A stretch of DNA of 64,000 bases from Bacteroidales bacterium. Lineage in GTDB: Bacteria > Bacteroidota > Bacteroidia > Bacteroidales > UBA932. How positions within the stretch are numbered: the stretch's first letter is position 1; every line of letters starts with the position of its first letter. Of this stretch, positions 1 through 7,393 are shown one piece after another. Below the pieces are notes generated by a model, which saw only the letters and a list, made by a program, of their open reading frames with translations, had not been told where the DNA came from and did no database searches. Both the position numbers and the translations under genes were made by a program. Location: contig JAFTGA010000006.1 of assembly GCA_017458145.1 (NCBI GenBank), forward strand, positions 1 to 64,000. Direction: 5' to 3'.

Positions 1-1
1 G

Positions 2-226
2 AAGGTGGCGCGGGGGCAGCGGGGCGGCAACGGCGCGCACCGCGAGCCCAAGCCGGAGACGGTGGCGAAATACGCCGAAGCGCTGCGGCTGGTGCAGGAG
101 ACGGAGCTGACCTACGTCGAGATCGCCGCGCGGTGCGGCGTGGGGGAGGGCGGCCTGCGCAACTACCTGCGCGTCTGGCATCCGGCGTTGATGCAGGGCC
201 GGGCGCACCGGGAACCGGAAAGATAG
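2..226 (+). CDS. C-terminal part of a small helix-turn-helix protein (5' end outside window)
   Basis: The reading frame is open from the first bases of the window to a TAG stop, so this is probably the tail of a longer gene; a GTG at position 5 could also start a 73-aa protein. The visible residues contain a homeodomain-like helix-turn-helix (KYAEALRLVQETELTYVEIA followed by ARCGVGEGGLRNYLRVWHP), the type of segment found in small Bacteroidales DNA-binding or transposase-derived proteins. It ends 11 bases before the stop of the convergent AraC gene. No function beyond probable DNA binding can be assigned. Confidence 0.5.
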   Translation, partial: KVARGQRGGNGAHREPKPETVAKYAEALRLVQETELTYVEIAARCGVGEGGLRNYLRVWHPALMQGRAHREPER

Positions 227-237
227 TCCTGGTAGTG

Positions 238-1065
238 TTATGCATCCTGCGGCGTCTCCCGCGGGGGATATCCGAATGCTTTCTTGTAGGCGCGGCTGAA
301 GAAGGCGGGGTCCTTGAATCCCGCTTCCAGCATCGCGTCGCAGACCCTGCAGTCTCCTCCGGAGAGCAGCCGGCGGGCATCCTCCAGGCGGCGGTGCAGG
401 ATCCATTTCTCCGGAGTCAGGTCGCTGACCTTCTTGAAGTCCCGCTTGAACGCCGACAGGCTCCGCCCCGAGTAGCGCGCCAGTTCGGGCAGGGACAGGT
501 CGTAGAGATAGTTCTCCTCCATAAAAGACAGCAGGTCGATCTTCCACGGCTGCGCGAAATCGAAGAGCGATGCGTAGAAGTTGTGGTCCGCTGCCAGCAC
601 GCAGCGCAGCCCTTCCAGGCGCTTGAGCCACGCCACCTCTTCCGGCAACGCGTCCGCCGTGTCCAGGTAGGGCGTCAGCGAGAGGAACAGGCTCTCGAGT
701 TCCGGCCCGGCCGGAATCTTGAGCACGGGTTCGTCGTTGCGCCGCGCGTCGCGGGGCAGATCCCGGCGGGACAGGCCCCGGTAGTAACTGTGCAGGAAGT
801 GCCGGCAGAAGAACAGGGCGACCGACCGGAAGGGTTGCCCGTTTTCGGGCGCCCAGGCTTCCACTGCGAGCCGGTGGTCCTTGCGCAGGAAGACGCAGTC
901 GCCGGCGGACAGCGGTGTGCGGCGCCCGTCGCAGACGACTTCCGCCCGGCCCGACCGGATATAGAGCAGGGTGTGCTCCTTGAGACGCTGCGGCCCGCGG
1001 ATCTCCTCCCGGTCCACCCGGGAGAAAACTACGCCGGAGTAGTTGATGCGGCTGAATCCTTCCAT
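238..1065 (-). CDS. AraC-family transcriptional regulator
   Basis: This is a 275-aa one-component transcription factor. The N-terminal half (about residues 1-150) looks like a cupin-type sensor (RSGRAEVVCDGRRTPLSAGD). The last 100 residues form the double HTH of AraC/XylS proteins, with LSLPELARYSGRSLSAFKRDF as the first HTH and ACKDP-like AGFKDPAFFSRAYKKAFGYP as the second. The start chosen is the ATG at 1065-1063, because a perfect TATCTTTG -7 box lies only 4 bases upstream; a longer reading from 1122 would cross that box. It is divergent from a TonB-dependent receptor, the usual arrangement for AraC regulators that control iron or siderophore uptake. A 16-bp direct repeat between the two genes is the likely operator. 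The ligand is unknown. Confidence 0.88.
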   Translation of the reverse strand: MEGFSRINYSGVVFSRVDREEIRGPQRLKEHTLLYIRSGRAEVVCDGRRTPLSAGDCVFLRKDHRLAVEAWAPENGQPFRSVALFFCRHFLHSYYRGLSRRDLPRDARRNDEPVLKIPAGPELESLFLSLTPYLDTADALPEEVAWLKRLEGLRCVLAADHNFYASLFDFAQPWKIDLLSFMEENYLYDLSLPELARYSGRSLSAFKRDFKKVSDLTPEKWILHRRLEDARRLLSGGDCRVCDAMLEAGFKDPAFFSRAYKKAFGYPPRETPQDA

Positions 1066-1069
1066 AGGG

Positions 1070-1077
1070 CAAAGATA
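1070..1077 (-). promoter_or_regulatory. -7 box of the araC-type gene (near-leaderless)
   Basis: TATCTTTG on the minus strand matches the Bacteroidota -7 consensus TAnnTTTG exactly. Only CCCT separates it from the ATG, so transcription should begin at or next to the start codon. A TTG suitable as a -33 element lies at 1100-1098 and is the first part of the adjacent direct repeat. Confidence 0.6.
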
Positions 1078-1084
1078 GTGTTTT

Positions 1085-1122
1085 TGGGCTTTCCAGTCAA
1101 ATAAAATGGGCTTTCCAGTCAA
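1085..1122. promoter_or_regulatory. 16-bp direct repeat, putative AraC operator
   Basis: TGGGCTTTCCAGTCAA occurs at 1085-1100 and again, identically, at 1107-1122. The period is 22 bp, about two helical turns, as expected for a tandem AraC-family dimer site. The first copy overlaps the likely -33 element of the regulator gene, and the second lies just upstream of the receptor promoter. This would fit autorepression together with control of the receptor. The function is inferred from position and spacing. Confidence 0.6.
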
Positions 1123-1143
1123 TTTTTTCTCCGTAAAGGGTTG

Positions 1144-1151
1144 TTACTTTG
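1144..1151 (+). promoter_or_regulatory. -7 box of the TonB-dependent receptor gene
   Basis: TTACTTTG differs from TAnnTTTG at one position and ends 17 bases before the first ATG at 1169. It sits 21 bp beyond the second copy of the putative AraC operator. Confidence 0.45.
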
Positions 1152-1168
1152 CACCCGGAAAGTAATAT

Positions 1169-3034
1169 ATGATGAAAAGATTTCTCTTAACCCTTCCGGT
1201 CCTGGCCGCAGCATGGGCTGCGCAGGCCGCCCCGGCACTGCCGGATAACGAAATCACCGATACCCTGCGCAGCGCCGTCGTGACCGGCACCCGCGTCGCA
1301 ATGGAACGCGACCGGATCCCCGCACCCGTGGCCGTTGTCGGCCGCGAGACGATTGCGCTGAGCGACGAAAGTTCCCTGATGCCCTCGCTGATGGAGCAGG
1401 TCCCCGGCCTGTTCGTCACCTCGCGCGGCGTCACCGGCTACGGCGTATCGGCCGGAGCCGCGGGCGGCATCTCCCTGCGCGGTTTCAGCGCCGGCAGCGG
1501 CCGGACGCTCGTCCTGATCGACGGCCACCCGCAGTTCCAGTCCATCTACGGCCACGCCGTGGCGGACGAGTACCTGGCTGACCTGGCCGAACGCGTGGAA
1601 GTCACGCGCGGCGCGGCTTCCGTGCTGTACGGCTCCAATGCAATGGGCGGTGCCATCAACATTATCACCCGCCGCCCCGATTTCCTGGGCAACAAGGTCA
1701 GCATCAAGCTGATGGGCGGCTCCTACGGCACCCTGCGCGGCTCCGCCACAGAACAATATTCCAACGGTCGCTTCAGCCTCACGGCCAACGTGGCGCACGA
1801 CCGCACGGACGGCCACCGCGACAACTCCGCCTTCCACTCCACGAGCGGAATGCTCAAAGCCGCTTACGACCTTTCTTCCGCCTGGCGCTTGAGCGGCGAC
1901 GTGAATCTCGTCAAGGCGTATTCGCAGAACCCGGGCTCCGTCTCCCAGCCGATGTTCGAGGGCACGGCCGACATTCTCCGCCTGATGTCCTGGATCTCCC
2001 TGGAGAACCACTATGAACGCACCAGCGGCGGAATCAACTTCTATTTCAACTGGGGCCGGCACGACATCAACGACGGCTACGCCGCCGGAGGCAAGCCGCA
2101 GCCGTATCTCTTCCACAGCACGGATTATCAGGGCGGTTTCAATATTTTCCAGGCCTTCCGGCCCTGGACGGGCGGCACGCTGACCGGCGGGATCGACCTC
2201 AAACTCTACGGCGGCAACGCTTTCCGCAACCCGCAGACCGAAATCTATGCCGACCACAAGCACCTCCACGAAGAGGCCGTCTATCTGCTCGCGCAGCAGC
2301 AGCTCGGCGCCTTTACGCTCGACGCCGGCATCCGGATGGAGCACCATAGCCTGTATGGCGTGGAATGGATCCCGCAGGCCGGCGTCAGCTGGCTGGTCGG
2401 CCCCAACACCGCCCTCAAATTGTCCGCATCCAAGGGCTTCCGCACCCCGAACCTGCGTGAACTCTATATGTACGCCGTGGCCAATGCGGAGCTGAAGCCC
2501 GAGCGGGCGTGGAGCTATGACTTTACGGTTTCGCAGCACTGGCTGGACGGCCGGCTGAACGCTGAACTGAGCGTCTTCTACACCAAGGGCACCAATATCA
2601 TCGAGGTCAATGTCGTGGATGGCAAACGCGCCAACCGCAATGTCGGCGCTTTCGAGAACAGCGGTGTGGAGGTGAGCGCTGACTGGCAGGCGACCCGGCA
2701 GCTCAAGTTCAACGCCAATTACAGTTTCCTGCACATGGGAAAGATCTATACCGGCGCGCCGGTCCACAAATTCTATGTGTCAGGTACCTGGACACCCGGC
2801 CGCTTCTCCGCCAACCTGGGCCTGATGGGCGTGAATGACCTGTATCTGTCCACCGGAGAGAATGCGGTCAAGAGCAATTATGTGGACCTGAAACTGCGCC
2901 TGGCCTACCGCATCACCGACTGGATCAGCATTTTCGCGCGCGGCGAGAACCTGCTGAACGCCAAGTATGAGACCATGCTCGGCTTCCCGGAGCCCGGCAT
3001 CACCGTCCTCGGCGGTGTCTCGATCAACTTGTAA
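1169..3034 (+). CDS. TonB-dependent outer-membrane receptor
   Basis: This 621-aa outer-membrane transporter has a signal peptide (MMKRFLLTLPVLAAAWAAQA) and then a short TonB-box-like stretch (DTLRSAVVTGTR). A plug domain covers about residues 45-165 (ISLRGFSAGSGRTLVLIDG, RVEVTRGAASVLYGSNAMGG, AINIITRRP). The rest is a 22-strand-type barrel containing the SASKGFRTPNLRELY and NYSFLHMG segments usual for the family. It lacks the N-terminal carboxypeptidase-like domain and the ~1000-aa size of SusC proteins, so it fits BtuB/siderophore/heme-type receptors better than glycan importers. A second ATG at 1172 is also possible. The divergent AraC gene suggests substrate-responsive control, for example by a ferric siderophore; the substrate itself cannot be read from the sequence. 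Confidence 0.9.
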   Translation: MMKRFLLTLPVLAAAWAAQAAPALPDNEITDTLRSAVVTGTRVAMERDRIPAPVAVVGRETIALSDESSLMPSLMEQVPGLFVTSRGVTGYGVSAGAAGGISLRGFSAGSGRTLVLIDGHPQFQSIYGHAVADEYLADLAERVEVTRGAASVLYGSNAMGGAINIITRRPDFLGNKVSIKLMGGSYGTLRGSATEQYSNGRFSLTANVAHDRTDGHRDNSAFHSTSGMLKAAYDLSSAWRLSGDVNLVKAYSQNPGSVSQPMFEGTADILRLMSWISLENHYERTSGGINFYFNWGRHDINDGYAAGGKPQPYLFHSTDYQGGFNIFQAFRPWTGGTLTGGIDLKLYGGNAFRNPQTEIYADHKHLHEEAVYLLAQQQLGAFTLDAGIRMEHHSLYGVEWIPQAGVSWLVGPNTALKLSASKGFRTPNLRELYMYAVANAELKPERAWSYDFTVSQHWLDGRLNAELSVFYTKGTNIIEVNVVDGKRANRNVGAFENSGVEVSADWQATRQLKFNANYSFLHMGKIYTGAPVHKFYVSGTWTPGRFSANLGLMGVNDLYLSTGENAVKSNYVDLKLRLAYRITDWISIFARGENLLNAKYETMLGFPEPGITVLGGVSINL

Positions 3035-3056
3035 TTGGAAATCCGCCAATTATCCT

Positions 3057-3064
3057 TATATTTG
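3057..3064 (+). promoter_or_regulatory. -7 box upstream of tRNA-Arg
   Basis: TATATTTG is an exact TAnnTTTG match, with a TTG 19 bases upstream (3035-3037) as a -33 candidate. The predicted start of transcription falls inside the hairpin at 3064-3096. Confidence 0.5.
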
Positions 3065-3096
3065 CACTCCGTTCTGCTCGCAGCAGGACGGAGTGC
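3064..3096 (+). repeat. 15-bp inverted repeat between promoter and tRNA-Arg
   Basis: GCACTCCGTTCTGCT (3064-3078) pairs with AGCAGGACGGAGTGC (3082-3096) around a CGC loop, with one T-G wobble. No T-run follows, so it does not look like a normal intrinsic terminator. It starts on the last base of the tRNA promoter's -7 box. Its role is unknown: it might affect initiation, stabilise the tRNA leader, or block read-through from the receptor gene. Confidence 0.5.
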
Positions 3097-3109
3097 AGGT
3101 AGATGTGTC

Positions 3110-3183
3110 GGTCCCGTAGCTCAGTTGGATAGAGCAACAGCCTTCTAAGCTGTGGGTCGCGCGTTCGAGTCGCGCCGGGATCA
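3110..3183 (+). tRNA. tRNA-Arg (anticodon TCT)
   Basis: A full cloverleaf can be drawn. The acceptor GGTCCCG pairs with CGGGATC (one G-T wobble), the D-stem is GCTC/GAGC, the anticodon stem is ACAGC/GCTGT with loop CTTCTAA (anticodon TCT, reading AGA), and the T-arm is GCGCG-TTCGAGT-CGCGC with discriminator A. CCA is not encoded (CAA follows). A strong hairpin terminator follows 3 bases later. Confidence 0.95.
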
Positions 3184-3186
3184 CAA

Positions 3187-3221
3187 AGACGGGGTTGCGT
3201 TCAGCAACCCCGTCTTGCGTT
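3187..3221 (+). terminator. Intrinsic terminator after tRNA-Arg
   Basis: AGACGGGGTTGC (3187-3198) and GCAACCCCGTCT (3204-3215) form a perfect 12-bp stem around the loop GTTCA. A short, interrupted T-rich tail (TTGCGTTT) follows. It also lies just past the stop of the convergent asnA and may serve both transcripts. Confidence 0.75.
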
Positions 3222-3227
3222 TCTACG

Positions 3228-4265
3228 TTACACCAGCATGATCCCCGCCTCGTGGCATTCCCGGACCATCTCGTCGGGCCAGATGCTGCTTTGGATCTCG
3301 CCGATGTGGGCCTTTCGCAGCAGATACATGCACAGGCGGGACTGGCCGATGCCGCCGCCGATGGTGCAGGGGAGTTCGCCTGCGAGCAGGCTCCGGTGGA
3401 AGGGAAGAGCCTCTTTCCACTGCTCTCCCTTGATCTCCAGCTGGCGGCGCAGCGCCGTCTCGTCCACCCGGATGCCCATGCTCGAGAGTTCGAAGGGGCG
3501 GTTCAGGATACGGTTCCAGACCAGGATATCGCCGTTGAGGCCCTTGAACCCCTCCTCGTTGGGGCTGCTCCAGTCGTCGTAGTCGGAGGCTCGGCCGTCA
3601 TGCGGCGCCCCGTCGGAGAGCGCGCCGCCGATGCCGATGATGAACACGGCGCCCCAGCGGCGGACGATTTCGTTCTCCCGCTCCTTGGGCGGGAGTCCGG
3701 GATAGAGCTGGACCAGTTCTTCGGCATGCACGAAGTGAATCTCTTCCGGAAGTTCCGGGGTGATCTGCGGGAACTCGACGAAGAGCTTGTTCTCCGTGAC
3801 CTTGATGGCTTCATAGATGCGCCTGACCGTCTGCTTGAGGAAACCCAGGTGCCGGTCCTCCCGGCGGATGACCTTCTCCCAGTCCCACTGGTCCACGTAG
3901 AGGGAGTGGATGTTGTCCAGCTCTTCGTCGGGGCGCAGGGCGTTCATGTCGGTGTAGATCCCGCGTCCGGGCTGGATGCCCATCCGGGCGAGCTTGACGC
4001 GTTTCCATTTGGCGAGGGAATGCACGACTTCTGCCTGCCGTTCGCCCATGTCCCGGATCGGGAAACGGACCGGGCGCTCCACGCCGTTGAGTTCGTCGTT
4101 GAGGCCGGTCCCGGAGAGCACGACCATCGGGGCGGTCACGCGCAGCAGGGCCAGCTGGGCCGACAGGTTGTTCTGGAACATATCCTTGACGGCCTTGATG
4201 GCCTTTTCCGTGTTCTCGGCACCGCCGAGCAGATCGACGTAATGATCGGGCAGGATCAGTTGCAT
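3228..4265 (-). CDS. asnA: Aspartate--ammonia ligase (asparagine synthetase A)
   Basis: This cytoplasmic enzyme makes asparagine from aspartate, ammonia and ATP. The 345-aa length is usual for Bacteroidales AsnA. Family segments include LSGTGLNDELNGVERPVRF near residues 50-70, the class II aaRS-like motif TDMNALRPDEELDNIHSLYVDQ, and the C-terminal GGGIGQSRLCMYLLRKAHIGE, which forms the ATP site. The start ATG lies 28 bases after a perfect TATCTTTG box at 4301-4294. The gene is monocistronic and faces the tRNA-Arg gene. The assignment is secure by family resemblance. Confidence 0.95.
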   Translation of the reverse strand: MQLILPDHYVDLLGGAENTEKAIKAVKDMFQNNLSAQLALLRVTAPMVVLSGTGLNDELNGVERPVRFPIRDMGERQAEVVHSLAKWKRVKLARMGIQPGRGIYTDMNALRPDEELDNIHSLYVDQWDWEKVIRREDRHLGFLKQTVRRIYEAIKVTENKLFVEFPQITPELPEEIHFVHAEELVQLYPGLPPKERENEIVRRWGAVFIIGIGGALSDGAPHDGRASDYDDWSSPNEEGFKGLNGDILVWNRILNRPFELSSMGIRVDETALRRQLEIKGEQWKEALPFHRSLLAGELPCTIGGGIGQSRLCMYLLRKAHIGEIQSSIWPDEMVRECHEAGIMLV

Positions 4266-4293
4266 GACGCTTAAAGTAATACACTAACGCCTG

Positions 4294-4301
4294 CAAAGAT
4301 A
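4294..4301 (-). promoter_or_regulatory. -7 box of asnA
   Basis: TATCTTTG on the minus strand is an exact consensus match, 28 bases before the asnA ATG. It lies back-to-back with the promoter of the divergent flippase-like gene at 4324. Confidence 0.55.
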
Positions 4302-4323
4302 ATGAAAAATGCTGCAAAATCAC

Positions 4324-4331
4324 TACCTTTG
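4324..4331 (+). promoter_or_regulatory. -7 box of the flippase-like gene (near-leaderless)
   Basis: TACCTTTG is an exact TAnnTTTG match followed by only CGTTCTT before the ATG at 4339. This predicts a 5' leader of two or three bases at most. Confidence 0.55.
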
Positions 4332-4338
4332 CGTTCTT

Positions 4339-5319
4339 ATGAACAAGAAAGCAGGCAATATCATCAAATATGCCCTCTCCGCCGTGCTGGCGGTCGTGCT
4401 GGTCTATTTTGCGTTCCGCGGAGTGGACTGGAAGGCCTTCTGGACCGGACTGGGCCAGACCCGCTGGGCCTGGATCGTCCTCTACTTCATCGTGGCTCTG
4501 CTGGCGCTCTTTTTCCGGGAAGAGCGCTGGTATGCGCTGATCCGGCCGCTGGATCCCGAGGTGCGCCGCATGCAGGTCTGGGACGCCATCAACGTGGGCA
4601 ACATCATCAACATCGTGCTGCCCGGGGCGGGGGAGTTTGCCCGCTGCGGCTACGTTTCCTCCAAACGGATGGGCTATGACAAGGCGCTCGGCACCATTGT
4701 CTGTGAGCGCCTGTGCGACGTGGTGGCCATCGTGGTGCTGCTGGTGACCGCCCTGTGCCTCAAGTGGGAGAGCTTCGGCCCGTTCTTCGCCGAGAATGTC
4801 TGGGCGCCGATGGCAGGCCGCCTGGGCGGCTCGCTGGTCTGGCTGCTCGCCGGGGTGGTCCTGCTGCTGGCTGCCTTCTTCTGGGCGGTGTTCCGCTTTC
4901 GTGACCGTGTGCGCCTTCTCGGGCGGATCGCCGAATGGCTCCTGGGACTCGGAGCCGGCTTTGCGAGCGTGGCGCGGATGGAGAATAAGTTCTCCTTCCT
5001 GCTCACCACGGTCGGGATCTGGATCATGTATGTGCTGATGTTCTGGTGCACGATCCGGGCCCTGCCCGATCTTGACTCGCTGGGAATGGCCGATGCGCTC
5101 TTCCTGTCGGCGATCGGCAACATGGCGTCCGTGATCCCCGTGCCGGGCGGCATCGGCGCCTACCATTATCTGGTAGCCCTGTCCATCCAGAGCCTTTATG
5201 CCCTGTCCTGGGACACCGGCATTCTCGTCGCCACCCTCGGCCACGAGGCGCATGCCATCCTGATCATCATCGTGGGCGTGATTTCCTATGTGCACCTGTC
5301 CTTGCGGAAGAAGAAATAA
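4339..5319 (+). CDS. LPG_synthase_TM / YbhN-type flippase-like integral membrane protein
   Basis: This is a 326-aa inner-membrane protein with about eight hydrophobic segments, beginning with ALSAVLAVVLVYFAF. It has the family motif NIINIVLPGAGEFARCGYVS near residue 92 and the late SAIGNMASVIPVPGGIGAYHYL, both typical of the UPF0104/AglD/lysylphosphatidylglycerol-synthase transmembrane superfamily. There is no C-terminal synthase domain, so an MprF-like aminoacyl-lipid synthase is unlikely; lipid or isoprenoid handling is the general guess for these proteins. The start at 4339 is set by the adjacent promoter box. The PfkB kinase gene follows after 18 bases but has its own promoter box. Confidence 0.85.
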   Translation: MNKKAGNIIKYALSAVLAVVLVYFAFRGVDWKAFWTGLGQTRWAWIVLYFIVALLALFFREERWYALIRPLDPEVRRMQVWDAINVGNIINIVLPGAGEFARCGYVSSKRMGYDKALGTIVCERLCDVVAIVVLLVTALCLKWESFGPFFAENVWAPMAGRLGGSLVWLLAGVVLLLAAFFWAVFRFRDRVRLLGRIAEWLLGLGAGFASVARMENKFSFLLTTVGIWIMYVLMFWCTIRALPDLDSLGMADALFLSAIGNMASVIPVPGGIGAYHYLVALSIQSLYALSWDTGILVATLGHEAHAILIIIVGVISYVHLSLRKKK

Positions 5320-5323
5320 TCGC

Positions 5324-5331
5324 TATCTTTA
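5324..5331 (+). promoter_or_regulatory. -7 box of the PfkB kinase gene (near-leaderless)
   Basis: TATCTTTA has one mismatch to TAnnTTTG and is followed by CCTGAT and the ATG at 5338. It sits in the 18-base gap after the preceding gene. Confidence 0.45.
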
Positions 5332-5337
5332 CCTGAT

Positions 5338-6336
5338 ATGAAAGCAATCCTTGGAATAGGCAATGCCCTGACCGATATCCTGGCGGTCCTGCCGGACGAT
5401 ACCCTCCTGAACACCTACCATCTCCCGAAAGGGAGCATGCAGCATGTCGACATGGAGACGGGCGACCAGATCTGGCAGGCGCTCAAGCCGCTGGGCGTGA
5501 AGTATGTGGCCGGCGGCTCCGCTGCCAACACGATCAGCTGTACGGCGATTTTCGGGATGCCGTCGGGCTTTATCGGCAAGATCGGCAACGACGAGCTCGG
5601 GCTGCTCTTCAAGAGCGACCAGGAGCAGTACGGCGTGCGGACGCGCCTGCTGACCAGCGAGCACTCGAGCGGCCGGTCGATGGTGTTTGTCAGCGGCGGC
5701 AACGCCGAACGCACCTTCGCCGTTTATCTCGGCGCCGCGCTGGACCTGACTGCGGAGGATCTGGACCCGGCCTGGTTCGAGGGCTATGACTATTTCCATA
5801 TCGAAGGCTATCTGGTACAGAATCAGGACCTGGTCCGCCGGGCGGTCGAATATGCCCGTGCGGCCGGATGCAGGATTTCGCTGGACCTCGCTTCCTACAA
5901 CGTGGTGGAGTCCAACCTGGCCTTCCTGCACGATATCGTGGAAAAGTACGTGGACATTGTCTTCGCCAACGAAAATGAGTCCCGTGCGTTCACGGGCTGC
6001 ACCGAGCCGCGCGAGGCCCTGCACGCGCTCTCAAAACTGTGCCGGACCGCCATCGTCAAGGTGGGCAAGGACGGCAGCTGGGTCCAATCCGGCGACGAGG
6101 AATATTGTATTGCACCCTGGCCGGCGGACCCGGTCGACGCCACGGGCGCCGGCGACACGTATGCTGCCGGATTCCTCTACGCCGACTCCCTGGGCCTGCC
6201 CCTGAAGGCCTGCGGGGAGATCGGTTCCATCATCGCCGCCAAGGTGGTGGAGGTGATCGGCACCAAGATCGACATCCCCCGCTGGCGGGTGGCCAAGCAG
6301 CAGATCCGCGAACTGATCGGAACGTACGGCCAATGA
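5338..6336 (+). CDS. PfkB-family carbohydrate/adenosine kinase
   Basis: This is a 332-aa soluble ribokinase-fold kinase that phosphorylates a sugar or nucleoside with ATP. PfkB signature 1 is visible as AGGSAANTISCTAIFGMPSG followed by FIGKIGNDELG (about residues 58-90). Signature 2 is DPVDATGAGDTYAAGFLYAD (about residues 263-282), with the catalytic Asp in GAGD. Bacteroidota homologues are usually annotated as adenosine kinase-like; the substrate cannot be fixed from the sequence. The gene overlaps the next one by 4 bases (ATGA), implying co-translation with the DUF6913-like and COG2426 proteins. Confidence 0.88.
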   Translation: MKAILGIGNALTDILAVLPDDTLLNTYHLPKGSMQHVDMETGDQIWQALKPLGVKYVAGGSAANTISCTAIFGMPSGFIGKIGNDELGLLFKSDQEQYGVRTRLLTSEHSSGRSMVFVSGGNAERTFAVYLGAALDLTAEDLDPAWFEGYDYFHIEGYLVQNQDLVRRAVEYARAAGCRISLDLASYNVVESNLAFLHDIVEKYVDIVFANENESRAFTGCTEPREALHALSKLCRTAIVKVGKDGSWVQSGDEEYCIAPWPADPVDATGAGDTYAAGFLYADSLGLPLKACGEIGSIIAAKVVEVIGTKIDIPRWRVAKQQIRELIGTYGQ

Positions 6337-6815
6337 AGAATCCCATCCTGGCGCTGGCCCGGGCAATCGCTGCCTGGCGCGGGCGGAGCGAAGTGCCGAC
6401 GGGCCTGATTCCGCTGAAGAAGGTGCGTCGCGCCACGGTCTTCGTGGATGCGTTGCAAGCGGAGGAGGACCCCGAACGAATCAGCCGTGCGGTCAGCCAA
6501 TATTTCGCTTATATGGAGATTCCGGTGCGCATCCTCTGCCCGGGGAAGGAGGATCTCAATTGGATGGGATACAGGAAATCCGCCCTCCGCGCGGCGGATC
6601 CCGACCCCGAAGATCTGTTCATTTCGCTCGCCGGGTCGCCGGAGAATTTTGCCTCCGAATATGAAGCCCGGTGCAGCCGGGCCTGTTTCAAGGTGGGGCG
6701 GTGCCAGCTTCCGGGCGATGTGTTCGACCTGGTCGTGGCGGAGTCCGGAGATACGCGAGCCAGCCAGACGGCCGCCTTTTCCTCCATCAAAGATTATCTG
6801 ACAAAAATCCGATGA
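6333..6815 (+). CDS. Conserved protein resembling DUF6913
   Basis: This 160-aa predicted cytoplasmic protein has no signal peptide or membrane segment. It contains a FVDALQAEEDPERISRAVSQ stretch and a later LFISLAGSP...FDLVVAESGD pattern, consistent with the Bacteroidota DUF6913 family, whose function is not known. The start ATG overlaps the stop of the PfkB gene, and its own stop overlaps the start of the COG2426 gene, so the three are translationally linked. The family name is given from memory of its general pattern and is less certain than the gene call. Confidence 0.7.
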   Translation: MKNPILALARAIAAWRGRSEVPTGLIPLKKVRRATVFVDALQAEEDPERISRAVSQYFAYMEIPVRILCPGKEDLNWMGYRKSALRAADPDPEDLFISLAGSPENFASEYEARCSRACFKVGRCQLPGDVFDLVVAESGDTRASQTAAFSSIKDYLTKIR

Positions 6816-7285
6816 AAAAATACCTGATTGTTTTCCTGATTTCAATGGTCCCGCTGATCGAACTGCGCGGCGCCATCCCCTATGCCGTCGGCTTCGGCCT
6901 GCCGCTGGTCCCTTCCCTGATCGTGGCTCTGCTCGGCAACATGGTCCCCGTCCCGTTTATTTTCCTGTTTGCCCGCAAGATTCTCGAGTGGGGCAAGGAC
7001 AAGAAATACATCGGCGGTTTCTTCACCTGGTGCCTGGAGAAAGGCGAAAAGGGGGGCCGCAAGCTGGAATCGAAGGCCGGAGCGGGCCTCTACGTGGCGC
7101 TGCTGCTGTTTGTCGGGATCCCGCTTCCGGGCACGGGCGCCTGGACCGGCACCCTCGCCGCCAGCATCCTCGACATGGATTTCAGGAAGAGCATGCTCTA
7201 CATCTTCCTGGGCCTGCTGCTGGCCGCTGCCATCATGCTGGCCGCCAGCCTCGGCGTCTTCGGCGCCATCGACCTGATGAAATAA
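6812..7285 (+). CDS. COG2426 small multidrug-export family membrane protein
   Basis: This is a 157-aa integral membrane protein with the N-terminal motif LISMVPLIELRGAIPYAVGF that typifies PF06695 (Sm_multidrug_ex). A basic central loop (WGKDKKYIGGFF, KGEKGGRKLESKAG) follows, then VGIPLPGTGAWTGTLAAS and a final hydrophobic segment. Family members are named for export, but the transported compound is unproven. Its ATG overlaps the TGA of the upstream gene, so it is the last gene of the pfkB cluster. It converges on the nucleoside kinase gene, with about 95 bases between the stops. Confidence 0.85.
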   Translation: MKKYLIVFLISMVPLIELRGAIPYAVGFGLPLVPSLIVALLGNMVPVPFIFLFARKILEWGKDKKYIGGFFTWCLEKGEKGGRKLESKAGAGLYVALLLFVGIPLPGTGAWTGTLAASILDMDFRKSMLYIFLGLLLAAAIMLAASLGVFGAIDLMK

Positions 7286-7367
7286 TGTTTTTTGACGCTC
7301 GCCAGAGGTCGGAGCACAGCGACGCAGGGGGTCTGGGGGGAACGCCACCCAGACATAGGGCCTGCCT

Positions 7368-7393
7368 GGCAGACGCTCGTCAGAGCGTCTGCC
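7368..7393 (-). terminator. Hairpin overlapping the nucleoside kinase stop
   Basis: GGCAGACGCTC (7368-7378) pairs with GAGCGTCTGCC (7383-7393) around GTCA. The stop codon at 7382-7380 lies in the loop region. There is no T-run after it in either direction, so it may be a Rho-assisted or stabilising 3' hairpin. A weaker GTCTGGG/CCCAGAC stem lies at 7331-7354 in the same convergent gap. Confidence 0.5.

Noticed and set aside
1066..1122. Upstream start of the AraC regulator at 1122
   Set aside because: It would place the -7 box and both operator-like repeats inside the coding region and adds 19 residues with no family resemblance.
3033..3051. AATTGG/CCAATT hairpin at the end of the TonB receptor gene as its terminator
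   Set aside because: The stem has only 6 bp, is AT-rich and is not followed by a T-run; it may be chance.
7283..7380. GACGCTC-GCCAGAG / GACGCTC-GTCAGAG near-repeats as a small mobile element or CRISPR-like unit
   Set aside because: Only two imperfect copies in a convergent gap, better explained by terminator-like hairpins; no spacer structure or cas genes.
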